From DASWHF01 sp036393295 (lineage in GTDB: Bacteria > Pseudomonadota > Gammaproteobacteria > Acidiferrobacterales > UBA6901): DNA of 64,000 nt. Within the stretch, counting starts at the first letter, position 1; the number at the start of each line of letters is the position of its first letter. A program made the translations under genes and the position numbers. The notes beneath the pieces were generated by a model. The model saw nothing but the letters and a program-made list of their open reading frames with translations, ran no database searches and had not been told where the DNA came from. This document shows, piece by piece, positions 17,266-26,964 of the stretch. Where the stretch lies: NCBI GenBank assembly GCA_036393295.1, contig DASWHF010000044.1, forward strand, positions 8,924 through 72,923, read 5' to 3'.

Positions 17266-18456
17266 TCACAACCGGTGGCGCCGATCCTGCAGGGTGAAGC
17301 CGGCCAGCGGCGCCGCGACATTGCGCCCGAGCGCCATGACCTTGAACAGCTCCCCCATCTCGTGCGGCAGCGTCAGTTTCTTGATCTCCTGCGCGCGCCG
17401 GATGCGCTCGCGCTCGTCGCCGGCCGCGGCATAGTCGGTGATGCCGCAGGCCAGCAGGAAGGCCGATTGCGAGGCGTAGCCGAGCACGTCGAGCCCGGCC
17501 GCGTCGGCGGCCTCGGCGACTGCGCTGAAATCGACATGCGCGGTGATGTCCTGCAGGCCGACGCGGATCAGCGGATCGGCGTGCACACGATGCCGATAAT
17601 GGCACAGCAGCGTGCCGCCACGCCGCTCCGGGTGGAAGTACTCGCCGCGCGGGAAACCGTAATCGATGAGCAGCAACGCGCCCGCGGCGAGGCGCTCGGC
17701 GATGCTCGCCACCCAGGCCTCGGCACGGCGATGGACCTCGATCCGGTAGCCGTCCGGCAGCGCCAGGGGCGCGAGCCGCTCGGCATAGTGGCGCGCCAGC
17801 GCCGCGCCGGCCGCACGCTCGCGCCACACGAAACGCGTGCCCTCGCCTGCCACGCACAGCTCGCGCGGCTCGCCGCCGGCCAGCCGCAGCAGGTCCACCG
17901 GCAGCGCATCGAGCAGCTCGTTGGCGATCACCACGCCGCGGAATCCCGGCTCCGGCAGCCGCTCGATCCATTCGATGCGCGCGTGCAGGTCCGGCAGCTG
18001 CGCGCGGATCGATGCCTCCTGCCGCGCGCGCAGCGCGCCGCTCAGCTCGAGGATGCGATAGCGGCGCGGCAGGCAGTCGAGCGCGGCGAGCACACGCAGC
18101 AGATCGATCGCCAGGCGGCCGTTGCCGGCGCCGACCTCCAGCAGCTCGCCGTCGCCGAGCTGCGCGAACAGCTCGCGGATCTGGCGCGCCAGGCAGTGGG
18201 CGAGCCCGGCGCCGAGCTCGGGCGCGGTGACGAAATCGCCGCCGGCGCCGAACTTCCGGCGGTCGGAAGTGTAGTAGCCGAGCGCGGGCGCGTACAGCGC
18301 GAGCTCCATGAAGCGCGCGAACGGGATCGCCCCGCCGGCGTGCGCGATGTCGGCGCGTATCGCGGCGGCGAGTCGCGCGCTGTGGTCCAGCTCCTCGGCC
18401 GACGGTTCCGGGAGCGACTCGGACGGCGGCGGAGAGGGTTCGATGGGGCGCGACAT
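17266..18456 (-). CDS. MidA/NDUFAF7-family SAM-dependent methyltransferase
   Basis: 396 residues. The family signature appears in order: IPFARFMELALYAPALGYY, FGAGGDFVTAPELG, LLEVGAGNGRLAIDLL (SAM site), VVIANELLDALPV, and LLLIDYGFPRGEYFHPER. The mitochondrial homologue NDUFAF7 methylates an arginine of a complex I subunit; bacterial members are assumed to act similarly, though targets are not shown here. It is divergent from the pteridine reductase gene, about 110 bases away. Confidence 0.88.
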   Translation of the reverse strand: MSRPIEPSPPPSESLPEPSAEELDHSARLAAAIRADIAHAGGAIPFARFMELALYAPALGYYTSDRRKFGAGGDFVTAPELGAGLAHCLARQIRELFAQLGDGELLEVGAGNGRLAIDLLRVLAALDCLPRRYRILELSGALRARQEASIRAQLPDLHARIEWIERLPEPGFRGVVIANELLDALPVDLLRLAGGEPRELCVAGEGTRFVWRERAAGAALARHYAERLAPLALPDGYRIEVHRRAEAWVASIAERLAAGALLLIDYGFPRGEYFHPERRGGTLLCHYRHRVHADPLIRVGLQDITAHVDFSAVAEAADAAGLDVLGYASQSAFLLACGITDYAAAGDERERIRRAQEIKKLTLPHEMGELFKVMALGRNVAAPLAGFTLQDRRHRL

Positions 18457-18568
18457 GCGGGAGTTGGCCTCGACGGCGCTTGCGGGTATCGTGGTGCCGG
18501 ATCGGACGGGCGGCCGGCGGCGGTCGCGCCGCCCGGCACCGGGTTCCGTTCATAACGAAGAGGGTACT

Positions 18569-19318
18569 ATGCAACAAGCCTCCCTGAGCGGCAAGGTCGC
18601 GCTCATTACCGGCGGCGCGCGGCGCGTCGGGGCGGCGGTATGCCGCGCGCTGCACGCCGAGGGCATGAACCTCGTCATCCACTATCGATCATCGAAGGCC
18701 GACGCCCACGCGCTGCAGAACGAGCTGCAGGCGGCGCGCGCCGATTCGGTGCTGCTGGTGCAGGGCGATCTGCTCAACATCGCCAAGGTCGAGAACCTGG
18801 TGCAGGAGACCGTCAACGCCCATCGGCGCCTGGACGTGCTGATCAACAACGCCTCGAGCTTCTACCCGACGCCGGTCGGCGAGGCCACCGAGAAGCAGTG
18901 GGACGATCTCGTCGGCACCAACTTCAAGGCGCCGTTCTTCCTGGCGCAGGCGGCCGCGCCGTTCCTGAAAAAGACCGGCGGTTGCATCGTCAACATGGTC
19001 GACATCCACGCCGACCGGCCGCTCAAGCAGTATCCGATCTATTCCGCCGCCAAGGCCGGGCTGGTGATGCTGACCAAGGCGCTGGCGCGCGAGCTGGCGC
19101 CGGAGGTGCGCGTGAACGCCATCGCGCCCGGCACCATCCTGTGGCCGGAGCAGGACATGGACGAGCTCACCCAGCAGCGCATCCTTTCCAAGGTGCCGCA
19201 GAAGCGCTCCGGCGATCCGCAGGACATCGCGCGCACCCTGTTGTTCCTGGTGCGCGACGCGGGCTACATCAACGGTCAGGTGATCGCCGTGGATGGCGGC
19301 CGCTCGGTGGTGGCCTGA
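18569..19318 (+). CDS. Pteridine reductase (FolM/PTR1-type short-chain dehydrogenase)
   Basis: 249 residues. The N-terminus has the NADPH-binding ALITGGARRVGAAVCRAL with an Arg-rich TGGxRR motif typical of pteridine reductases, then NNASSFYPTPVG, an Asp in place of the usual SDR serine (VNMVDIHAD), and YSAAKAG with the catalytic Tyr and Lys. It can reduce dihydropterins or dihydrofolate. GAAGAGG lies 7 bases before the ATG. FolK and FolB are convergent neighbours, supporting a folate role. Confidence 0.85.
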   Translation: MQQASLSGKVALITGGARRVGAAVCRALHAEGMNLVIHYRSSKADAHALQNELQAARADSVLLVQGDLLNIAKVENLVQETVNAHRRLDVLINNASSFYPTPVGEATEKQWDDLVGTNFKAPFFLAQAAAPFLKKTGGCIVNMVDIHADRPLKQYPIYSAAKAGLVMLTKALARELAPEVRVNAIAPGTILWPEQDMDELTQQRILSKVPQKRSGDPQDIARTLLFLVRDAGYINGQVIAVDGGRSVVA

Positions 19319-19332
19319 AGCACCGCCGCCGC

Positions 19333-19824
19333 TCAGTCGATCTGAAAGCCCGCCACGCGCAACCCGGAATCGTCCACCGCGCTCGCGCGCGCGAGCGCGG
19401 CATAGGTCAGGCCGGACACCGGATGGCGCTCGCCGGGCGCGATCTCCGCCAGCGGACGCAGCACGAAGGGATAGGCGAGGATGTCGGGGTGCGGCAGCGG
19501 CGAGCGCGCATCGCACCGGACGATATCGCCGTAGAGCAGCAGGTCGAGATCCAGGGTGCGCGGCCCGTAGCGCTCGCCGTCGCGGCGGCGGCCGTTGGCG
19601 GTTTCGATGCAGGCGAGCTCGCCCGCCACCGCGTCCGCGCCATCGTCGGTGTCGAACCCCACCACCAGGTTGTAGAAGCTCTCGCCGTCGAAGCCGACCG
19701 GCGCGGATTCGTAGACCCGCGACACGGCGAGCGGCCCGTAGCGCGCGGCGAGCGCCCGCACGGCCGCGCGAACGTGCCGGGCCTTGTCGATGTTGCTGCC
19801 GATGCTGACGTAACAACGGGCCAT
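19333..19824 (-). CDS. folK: 2-amino-4-hydroxy-6-hydroxymethyldihydropteridine diphosphokinase
   Basis: 163 residues, the normal HPPK length. Landmarks are CYVSIGSNI at the start, ESAPVGF, FYNLVVGFDT, the RYGPRTLDLDLLLYGD signature with its metal-binding aspartates, and PHPDILAYPFVLRPLAEIAP. The kinase makes the pyrophosphorylated pterin for dihydropteroate synthesis. It follows folB after 23 bases. Confidence 0.95.
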   Translation of the reverse strand: MARCYVSIGSNIDKARHVRAAVRALAARYGPLAVSRVYESAPVGFDGESFYNLVVGFDTDDGADAVAGELACIETANGRRRDGERYGPRTLDLDLLLYGDIVRCDARSPLPHPDILAYPFVLRPLAEIAPGERHPVSGLTYAALARASAVDDSGLRVAGFQID

Positions 19825-19847
19825 GGGCGGGAACCGGCGCGGCGCGC

Positions 19848-20204
19848 TCAGTCGCGCTGCCCGCGCTCGACGACGATGCCGACGTCGCTGGCGCCGCGGA
19901 TCGCCCCTTTCTTGTTGACCCGCACCCGCACCCAGGGAATGCCGAACTCCTCGAGGACCAGCGCGGCGACGCGCTCGGCGAGCGTCTCGACCAGCTGGAA
20001 GCGCGACGCCTCGACGAAGGCGATCACGCGCTTGGCCACCGCCTTGTAGTTGAGCGTGTCCTCGATGCGGTCGCTGGCGGCGGCGCGCCGCACGTCGACC
20101 GCCATGTCGAGGTCGATGGTGATCGTCTGGGTGGTGTGCCGTTCCCATTCCCAGATGCCGATGATGGTGTCGACCTTGAGGTCGTGGAGGTAAACGATGT
20201 CCAT
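19848..20204 (-). CDS. folB: Dihydroneopterin aldolase
   Basis: 118 residues with the full FolB fold: VYLHDLKVDTIIGIWEWER at the N-terminus, DTLNYKAVAKRV, and the catalytic-region LVETLAERVAALVLEEF, with VRVRVNKKGAIRG near the end. It converts dihydroneopterin to hydroxymethyl-dihydropterin, the FolK substrate. The region directly before its ATG is a purine-rich repeat element and carries no visible Shine-Dalgarno. Confidence 0.94.
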   Translation of the reverse strand: MDIVYLHDLKVDTIIGIWEWERHTTQTITIDLDMAVDVRRAAASDRIEDTLNYKAVAKRVIAFVEASRFQLVETLAERVAALVLEEFGIPWVRVRVNKKGAIRGASDVGIVVERGQRD

Positions 20205-20207
20205 GGA

Positions 20208-20338
20208 ACGAAAGGTACAAGAAAAAAGAGAAAAGAGGAAAGTGAAAAGAGTCAAACCCCGGGCCCTGGCTTGGGCGAACGTGTTCACCACGGTACCGCA
20301 TACCTCTTTTCTCTTTCCTCTTTTTTCTTTTCTCTGCC
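20208..20338 (+). repeat. Purine/pyrimidine-armed inverted-repeat element, copy I
   Basis: The left arm starts GAAAGGTACAAGAAAAAAG and continues as an AG-only tract to about 20250; the right arm, about 20305-20338, is a CT-only tract that can pair with it. It separates divergent folB and plsY. The same left end occurs at 42424. Confidence 0.75.
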
Positions 20339-20357
20339 CAATGTATCTTTGCGCGCC

Positions 20358-20948
20358 ATGACCGCCCTCCTGCTGCCGCTGTTCGCCTACCTGCTCGGCT
20401 CCGTGTCCTCGGCGATCGTGGTCACGCGTCTGCTGGGGCTCAAGGACCCGCGCCAGGTCGGCTCCGGCAACCCCGGCGCCACCAATGTGTTGCGCTACGG
20501 CGGCAGGACGGCGGCGGTCCTGACGCTGGCCGGCGACATCCTCAAGGGTGCGGCGGCGGTCGGCATCGCGCGTGCGCTCAGCGCCGACGATACGGTGATC
20601 GCATTGTCGCTGGCGGCGGTGTTCCTCGGCCACCTGTATCCGGTATTCCACGGCTTCCAGGGCGGCAAGGGCGTGGCGACCGCCTTCGGCGGCCTGGCGG
20701 CGCTCCACCCCGGGATGGGTCCGGCGCTGGTCGCGACCTGGCTCGTGATGGCGCTCGGCTTTCGCTATTCTTCGTTGTCGGCGATCACCGCGGCGGCGCT
20801 CACGCCGGTCTACGTCGCCTGGCTGGTGCCCGGCGCGCGCTATGAGTACGTGATCGCCGCCAGCATCATGACCGTGCTGTTGCTGTGGCGGCACCGCGGC
20901 AACATCCGCAAGCTGCTGGCCGGTACGGAACCGAAGATCGGCCGCTGA
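20358..20948 (+). CDS. plsY: Acyl-phosphate:glycerol-3-phosphate acyltransferase
   Basis: 196 residues with five membrane segments. PlsY motifs are present: YLLGSVSSAIVV near the start, the SGNPGATNVLR motif, the GHLYPVFHGFQGGKGVAT motif with the catalytic-loop His, and a final WRHRGNIRKLLAGTEPKIG. It makes lysophosphatidic acid in the first step of phospholipid synthesis. Its start region lies at the end of the copy I repeat element and lacks an obvious Shine-Dalgarno. It is convergent with tsaD, one base apart. Confidence 0.95.
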   Translation: MTALLLPLFAYLLGSVSSAIVVTRLLGLKDPRQVGSGNPGATNVLRYGGRTAAVLTLAGDILKGAAAVGIARALSADDTVIALSLAAVFLGHLYPVFHGFQGGKGVATAFGGLAALHPGMGPALVATWLVMALGFRYSSLSAITAAALTPVYVAWLVPGARYEYVIAASIMTVLLLWRHRGNIRKLLAGTEPKIGR

Positions 20949-20949
20949 G

Positions 20950-21963
20950 TCAGGGCGCGCGCAGCGTGCTCATCTCCCAGCGCGGCCGCACGGCGAATCC
21001 CAGCGGCTCGGCGGCGCGCTCGCGCAGTCTGAGCCAACCCGCGTAGGCGATCATCGCGCCATTGTCGGTGCAGAACTCCGGGCGCGGGTAATACACCCGC
21101 GCGCCGCGCGCCGTGGCGCGCTCCGCGAGCCGCTCGCGCAGCAGGCGGTTGGCGCCGACGCCGCCGGCCACGACCAGCTGGCGGTGGCCGGTCTGCGTGA
21201 GGGCGCGTTCGCACTTGACGGCCAGGGTGTCGACCGCCGCCTCCTGGAAGGCGTGGGCGATGTCGGCGACGGTCTGCGCATCCAGGGCCTGCTTTTGGGC
21301 GGCGGTCAGCACCGCGGTCTTGAGGCCGGAGAAGGAGAAGTCGAGCCCCGGCCGGTCGGTCATCGGCCGCGGAAAACGGAAGCGCCCCGGTCGGCCCCGG
21401 GCGGCAGCCGCCGCCACCGCCGGGCCGCCCGGCTGGCGGAGCCCCAGCAGCTTGGCGGTCTTGTCAAAGGCCTCGCCGACCGCGTCGTCCACCGACTCGC
21501 CGAGCGGCCGGTAGTCGCCCAGCCCCCGGATGTCGGCCAGCAGGGTATGGCCGCCGGACACCAGCAGGGCCAGGAACGGGAATTCGGGCGGGTCCGGCTC
21601 CAGCATCGGGGCCAGCAAATGCCCTTCCATATGATGAATTCCGACTGCCGGCACCCCCCAGGCAAAGGCCAGGCTGCGCCCGACCGCGGCCCCCACCAGC
21701 AGCGCACCCGCGAGGCCCGGACCGGCCGTATAGGCGACCCCGGTGATGTCCGTCGGGCGGCAGCCGGCCTCGGCCAGCACCGCCTGGATCAGGGGCAGGA
21801 GCTTGCGGATATGGTCGCGCGACGCCAGCTCCGGGACCACCCCGCCATAGGCCGCGTGCAGCGCGGTCTGGGAATGGAGTTGGTGCGCCAGGAGGCCGCG
21901 CGCGCCGTCGTAAACGGCCACGCCGGTGTCGTCGCAGGAGGTTTCAATGCCGAGCACGCGCAT
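20950..21963 (-). CDS. tsaD: tRNA N6-threonylcarbamoyladenosine transferase subunit TsaD
   Basis: 337 residues. VLGIETSCDDTGVAVYD opens the ASKHA fold; the metal-binding HHMEGH motif, the LVSGGHTLL segment, KTAKLLGL and VAGGVGANRLLRERL follow. The enzyme installs t6A37 in ANN-decoding tRNAs. It is divergent from rpsU with 119 bases between, the standard gammaproteobacterial arrangement at the macromolecular synthesis operon. ATG at 21963 is chosen over an upstream in-frame start by alignment to the family N-terminus. Confidence 0.96.
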   Translation of the reverse strand: MRVLGIETSCDDTGVAVYDGARGLLAHQLHSQTALHAAYGGVVPELASRDHIRKLLPLIQAVLAEAGCRPTDITGVAYTAGPGLAGALLVGAAVGRSLAFAWGVPAVGIHHMEGHLLAPMLEPDPPEFPFLALLVSGGHTLLADIRGLGDYRPLGESVDDAVGEAFDKTAKLLGLRQPGGPAVAAAAARGRPGRFRFPRPMTDRPGLDFSFSGLKTAVLTAAQKQALDAQTVADIAHAFQEAAVDTLAVKCERALTQTGHRQLVVAGGVGANRLLRERLAERATARGARVYYPRPEFCTDNGAMIAYAGWLRLRERAAEPLGFAVRPRWEMSTLRAP

Positions 21964-21992
21964 AAGGGGGTGGGATCGCCAGTGACTTGGCG

Positions 21993-22021
21993 TGTACAAA
22001 CGCCCGCGAAGTCGCTAATAT
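21993..22021 (+). promoter_or_regulatory. Candidate promoter for rpsU
   Basis: TGTACA, 17 bases, then TAATAT in the otherwise GC-rich tsaD-rpsU divergent space. Each hexamer matches the sigma-70 consensus at four of six positions. Weak evidence, positional support only. Confidence 0.35.
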
Positions 22022-22082
22022 TACCCGTTTACGATCCTGCTGTTTGGGCCAGATTTCAGCATCTTACCCGAGGTGAGACGGA

Positions 22083-22298
22083 ATGCCGACTGTACGCGTC
22101 AAAGAACACGAGCCGTTCGAGGTTGCCCTGCGCCGCTTCCGGCGCTCTTGCGAGAAGGCCGGCGTATTCGCCGAGATTCGCCGCCGCGAGTTCTACGAGA
22201 AGCCGACCACGGTGCGCAAGCGCAAGGCCGCCGCCGCCCGCAAGCGCGAGCTCAAGAAGATCGCCCGCCAGACCGCGCGCGTCACGCGCCAGTACTGA
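22083..22298 (+). CDS. rpsU: 30S ribosomal protein S21
   Basis: 71 residues, matching bS21: PTVRVKEHEPFEVALRRF at the N-terminus, then the REFYEKPTTVRKRK segment and the very basic C-terminal helix ending RQTARVTRQY. A GAGGTGAG Shine-Dalgarno precedes the ATG. First gene of the rpsU-yqeY-dnaG-rpoD series. Confidence 0.97.
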   Translation: MPTVRVKEHEPFEVALRRFRRSCEKAGVFAEIRRREFYEKPTTVRKRKAAAARKRELKKIARQTARVTRQY

Positions 22299-22343
22299 CA
22301 CATTCCCTCTCCCGCCGCCGCGAACCCCCGTTACTTGCCCGCC

Positions 22344-22796
22344 GTGAGTCTCAAGGAGCGCATCAAAGAGGACATGAAGGCCGCGATGCGCGCCAAGGAT
22401 TCGGTGCGGCTGGAGTCGATCCGCATGCTGCTGGCGGCGATCCAGCGCCGCGAGGTCGACGAGCGTATCGCGCTCGACGACGCCCAGACGCTGGCGGTGA
22501 TCGAGAAGCTCGTCAAGCAGGGCACCGAGGCCGCCGCGCAGTTCACCCAGGGCGGCCGCGCCGATCTGGCGGACAAGGAGAACGCGACCATCGCCCTGTA
22601 TCGCGGCTACCTGCCGGAGCCGCTGTCCGAGGCCGAGATCGACCGGCTCATCGCCGCCGCCGTCGCCGAGTCCGGCGCCGCCTCCATCAAGGATATGGGC
22701 AAGGTGGTTGGCCTGCTCAAGGCCAGGGTGCAGGGCCGCGCCGACATGGCCCAGGTCAGCGCCAAGGTCAAGGCCGCCCTCGCCGCCAAGGCCTGA
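22344..22796 (+). CDS. yqeY: GatB/YqeY domain protein
   Basis: 150 residues from a GTG start (a TTG at 22335 is a possible alternative adding three residues). SLKERIKEDMKAAMRAKDS at the N-terminus and the YLPEPLSEAEID and SIKDMGKVVGLLKARVQGRADM segments match the YqeY family. The C-terminal part resembles the GatB tRNA-binding tail, so a role in tRNA handling is suspected. The gene between rpsU and dnaG is a known variant of this operon. Confidence 0.9.
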   Translation: MSLKERIKEDMKAAMRAKDSVRLESIRMLLAAIQRREVDERIALDDAQTLAVIEKLVKQGTEAAAQFTQGGRADLADKENATIALYRGYLPEPLSEAEIDRLIAAAVAESGAASIKDMGKVVGLLKARVQGRADMAQVSAKVKAALAAKA

Positions 22797-22820
22797 GTTT
22801 AGGACCCGCTAAAGTCCAAT

Positions 22821-22942
22821 TTAGCCACGGGGAGCACGGGGGTCACGGGGAAGAGCGATTGATCGTTTCCCGACAGGCCGCGGCGCTGCGGGGCCCCGAA
22901 GGGTTTTCCAGCCATGCATTTCCCCGTGCTCCCCGTGGCTAA
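22821..22942 (+). repeat. Intergenic CACGGGG inverted-repeat element, copy B
   Basis: 122 bp bounded by perfect 21-bp terminal inverted repeats beginning TTAGCCACGGGG and ending CCCCGTGGCTAA. Inside the left end is a further CACGGGG direct repeat. Located between yqeY and the dnaG promoter. Confidence 0.85.
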
Positions 22943-22984
22943 GCGGCCTTTCCCAAACGCGCCGCTTCGCCCGAATCGGACGCC

Positions 22985-22993
22985 TGCTAGAAT
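22985..22993 (+). promoter_or_regulatory. Extended -10 promoter at the dnaG start
   Basis: TGC followed by TAGAAT forms an extended -10 element. Seven bases past it lies position 23000, exactly the A of the dnaG ATG. There is no Shine-Dalgarno, so a leaderless dnaG mRNA is plausible. Confidence 0.5.
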
Positions 22994-22999
22994 GTCTCG

Positions 23000-24787
23000 A
23001 TGGCGGGCAAGATCCCCACGGCCTTCATCGACGACCTGCTGAACCGGGTCGATATCGTCGATGTTATCGACGCGCGCGTGCCGCTGCGCAAGGCCGGCAA
23101 AGACCACAAGGCCTGTTGCCCGTTCCACGAGGAGAAGACCCCCTCGTTCACCGTGAGTCAGGACAAGCAGTTCTACCACTGCTTCGGTTGCGGCGCCCAC
23201 GGCAGCGCCATCGGCTTCCTCATGGAGTACGAGCACCTGAGTTTTCCGGAAGCGGTCGAGGAGTTGGCCGCCGCGGCCGGCCTCAAAGTGCCGCACGCGG
23301 GCCGCGATGACAGCGCGGGCCGCTCCGCGGGTGACGATACCGCCGCGCTCACCGCAGTGCTGGAGCAGGCGGATCGCTACTACCGCCGCCAACTGCGCGA
23401 GCATCCGGCAGCCGCCGAGGCCGTGGACTATCTCAAGGGCCGCGGCGTGAGCGGCGCGATCGCCGCCGAATTCGGCCTCGGTTTCGCCCCCGACGGCTGG
23501 GACAATCTGCTGCGCGCGGTCGGCATCGACGCCGACTCGCAGCAGGCCTTGGTGCGCGCCGGGCTCGCGATCAAAAAGGACCAGGGCGGTCTGTACGATC
23601 GCTTCCGCCACCGGGTGATGTTCCCGATCCACGATTACCGCGGGCGTATCCTCGGTTTCGGTGGCCGGGTATTGGGCCACGGCGAGCCGAAGTACCTGAA
23701 CTCCCCGGAGACGCCGCTGTTCCACAAGGGTCGCGAGCTCTACGGCCTGTTTCAGGCGCGCCAAGCGGTTCGCGATGCCAACCGGGTGGTGGTCGTCGAG
23801 GGCTATATGGACGTGGTGGCCCTCGCCCAGTTCGGCATCCGCTATGCGGTGGCCACGCTCGGCACCGCCACCACCCGCGACCACCTGGACCGCTTGTTCC
23901 GTTTCGCGCCCGAGGTGGTGTTCTGCTTCGACGGCGACCGCGCCGGCCGCGAGGCCGCCTGGCGTGCCCTGGAGACGGCCTTGTCGACGCTCCACGACGG
24001 GCGCCAGGTGAGCTTCCTGTTCCTGCCGGAGGGCGAGGATCCCGACACCCTGGTGCGCAAGGAGGGGGAGGCGGGTTTCCGCGAGCGGCTTGCCGGCGCG
24101 CTGCCGCTGCCGGACTACTTCTTCCAGCACCTGAGCGCCCAGGTCGACCTTGGACGGCTCGACGGACGGGCACGCCTGGCCGAACTCGCGCGCCCGCTTT
24201 TGTCTAAGCTTCCCATAGGGGTATTACGCCAGCTGATGTTGGCCCGCCTCGCGGAGCTGACCCGGCTGGGGAAGGGCGATTTGAACCGATTGATCGATCT
24301 CCCGGCCTCCCAGGCCGCTCCCAGGCGGACAATGGTGCCGCGGGCGCCACAGAAGGGCGTCCCGTCCCTGGTGCGGGCGGCAGTGGCCCTGCTCCTCAGG
24401 CATCCGGAGCTTGGGCGCTATATTGATGATCCGGAAGGATTTTTTGAGCTGGACCGCCCGGGCATACCGTTGTGGGTGGAATTAAGCCGGCTGCTCAAAC
24501 GTCACCCCAGTCTGCGGACTGGTTCCGTTATAGAGCACTTTAGAGATAGTGAGTACCAACAACAGATTGCCAAGCTGGCTGCCTGGGATCATCCGGTGCT
24601 GCATCAGGACGTCGAGAGCGAGTTTCAGGACCTGCTGAGCCGGTTGCGCCAGGAAGTGAACAAACAGCGCACAGAACGACTCTACAATAAGGAACATGAG
24701 GTCGGCCTGGATGCGGCGGAAAAGGCCGAACTCCGCCGGCTGCTGGAAGAACGGCGCGAGTTGGGGCGACCTCGCTCGAGGCCTTGA
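23000..24787 (+). CDS. dnaG: DNA primase
   Basis: 595 residues. The N-terminal CHC2 zinc ribbon is present (CCPFHEEKTPSF ... YHCFGCG), followed by the TOPRIM catalytic core with VVEGYMDVVAL, the CFDGDRAGREAA motif, and the less conserved C-terminal helicase-binding domain. It synthesises replication primers. The gene follows repeat element B and precedes rpoD by 79 bases; its last codons overlap a heat-shock-like promoter for rpoD. Confidence 0.97.
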   Translation: MAGKIPTAFIDDLLNRVDIVDVIDARVPLRKAGKDHKACCPFHEEKTPSFTVSQDKQFYHCFGCGAHGSAIGFLMEYEHLSFPEAVEELAAAAGLKVPHAGRDDSAGRSAGDDTAALTAVLEQADRYYRRQLREHPAAAEAVDYLKGRGVSGAIAAEFGLGFAPDGWDNLLRAVGIDADSQQALVRAGLAIKKDQGGLYDRFRHRVMFPIHDYRGRILGFGGRVLGHGEPKYLNSPETPLFHKGRELYGLFQARQAVRDANRVVVVEGYMDVVALAQFGIRYAVATLGTATTRDHLDRLFRFAPEVVFCFDGDRAGREAAWRALETALSTLHDGRQVSFLFLPEGEDPDTLVRKEGEAGFRERLAGALPLPDYFFQHLSAQVDLGRLDGRARLAELARPLLSKLPIGVLRQLMLARLAELTRLGKGDLNRLIDLPASQAAPRRTMVPRAPQKGVPSLVRAAVALLLRHPELGRYIDDPEGFFELDRPGIPLWVELSRLLKRHPSLRTGSVIEHFRDSEYQQQIAKLAAWDHPVLHQDVESEFQDLLSRLRQEVNKQRTERLYNKEHEVGLDAAEKAELRRLLEERRELGRPRSRP

Positions 24788-24819
24788 AATGCTTGGGATA
24801 AGCCCCGATTTCGTATAAA
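24783..24819 (+). promoter_or_regulatory. Overlapping heat-shock-like (sigma-32) and sigma-70-like promoter elements before rpoD
   Basis: CTTGAAA at 24783-24789 (overlapping the dnaG TGA) is a perfect sigma-32 -35 box; 13 bases later CCCCGATTT at 24803-24811 resembles the CCCCATNT -10. TATAAA at 24814-24819, preceded 15 bases earlier by TTGGGA, could act for sigma-70. E. coli rpoD is known to have a heat-shock promoter within dnaG. Confidence 0.5.
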
Positions 24820-24866
24820 CTTACTAGTTACGTCTGATTTCAACCAAACCATCGGTCACGCGCGCA

Positions 24867-26723
<1,857 letters not shown>

Positions 26724-26736
26724 AATCGGCCTGCGC

Positions 26737-26813
<77 letters not shown>

Positions 26814-26821
26814 ATTGAATC

Positions 26822-26852
26822 AAGGGGTTACCTTGCGGTAACCCCTTTTTTT
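26822..26852 (+). terminator. Rho-independent terminator of the rpoD-tRNA unit
   Basis: GGGGTTACC and GGTAACCCC form a perfect 9-bp stem around a TTGC loop and are followed by seven T residues. It closes the rpsU-dnaG-rpoD-tRNA transcription unit. Confidence 0.93.
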
Positions 26853-26964
26853 GTCAATTTCTGCCCGCCCGGGGCCGGCTGCGGCCCGCCGCCCCGTGTC
26901 CATCCCCTCCCTGGCATGTTTCTTGAAGATATTTCCAGGTACTTAGTGCGGGTGCCCATAAGAA

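Noticed and set aside
26905..26925. Sigma-54-like promoter before the HD-GYP gene (TGGCATG....TTGAA)
   Set aside because: The essential GC of the -12 element is missing (GA instead), so it fails the minimal consensus.
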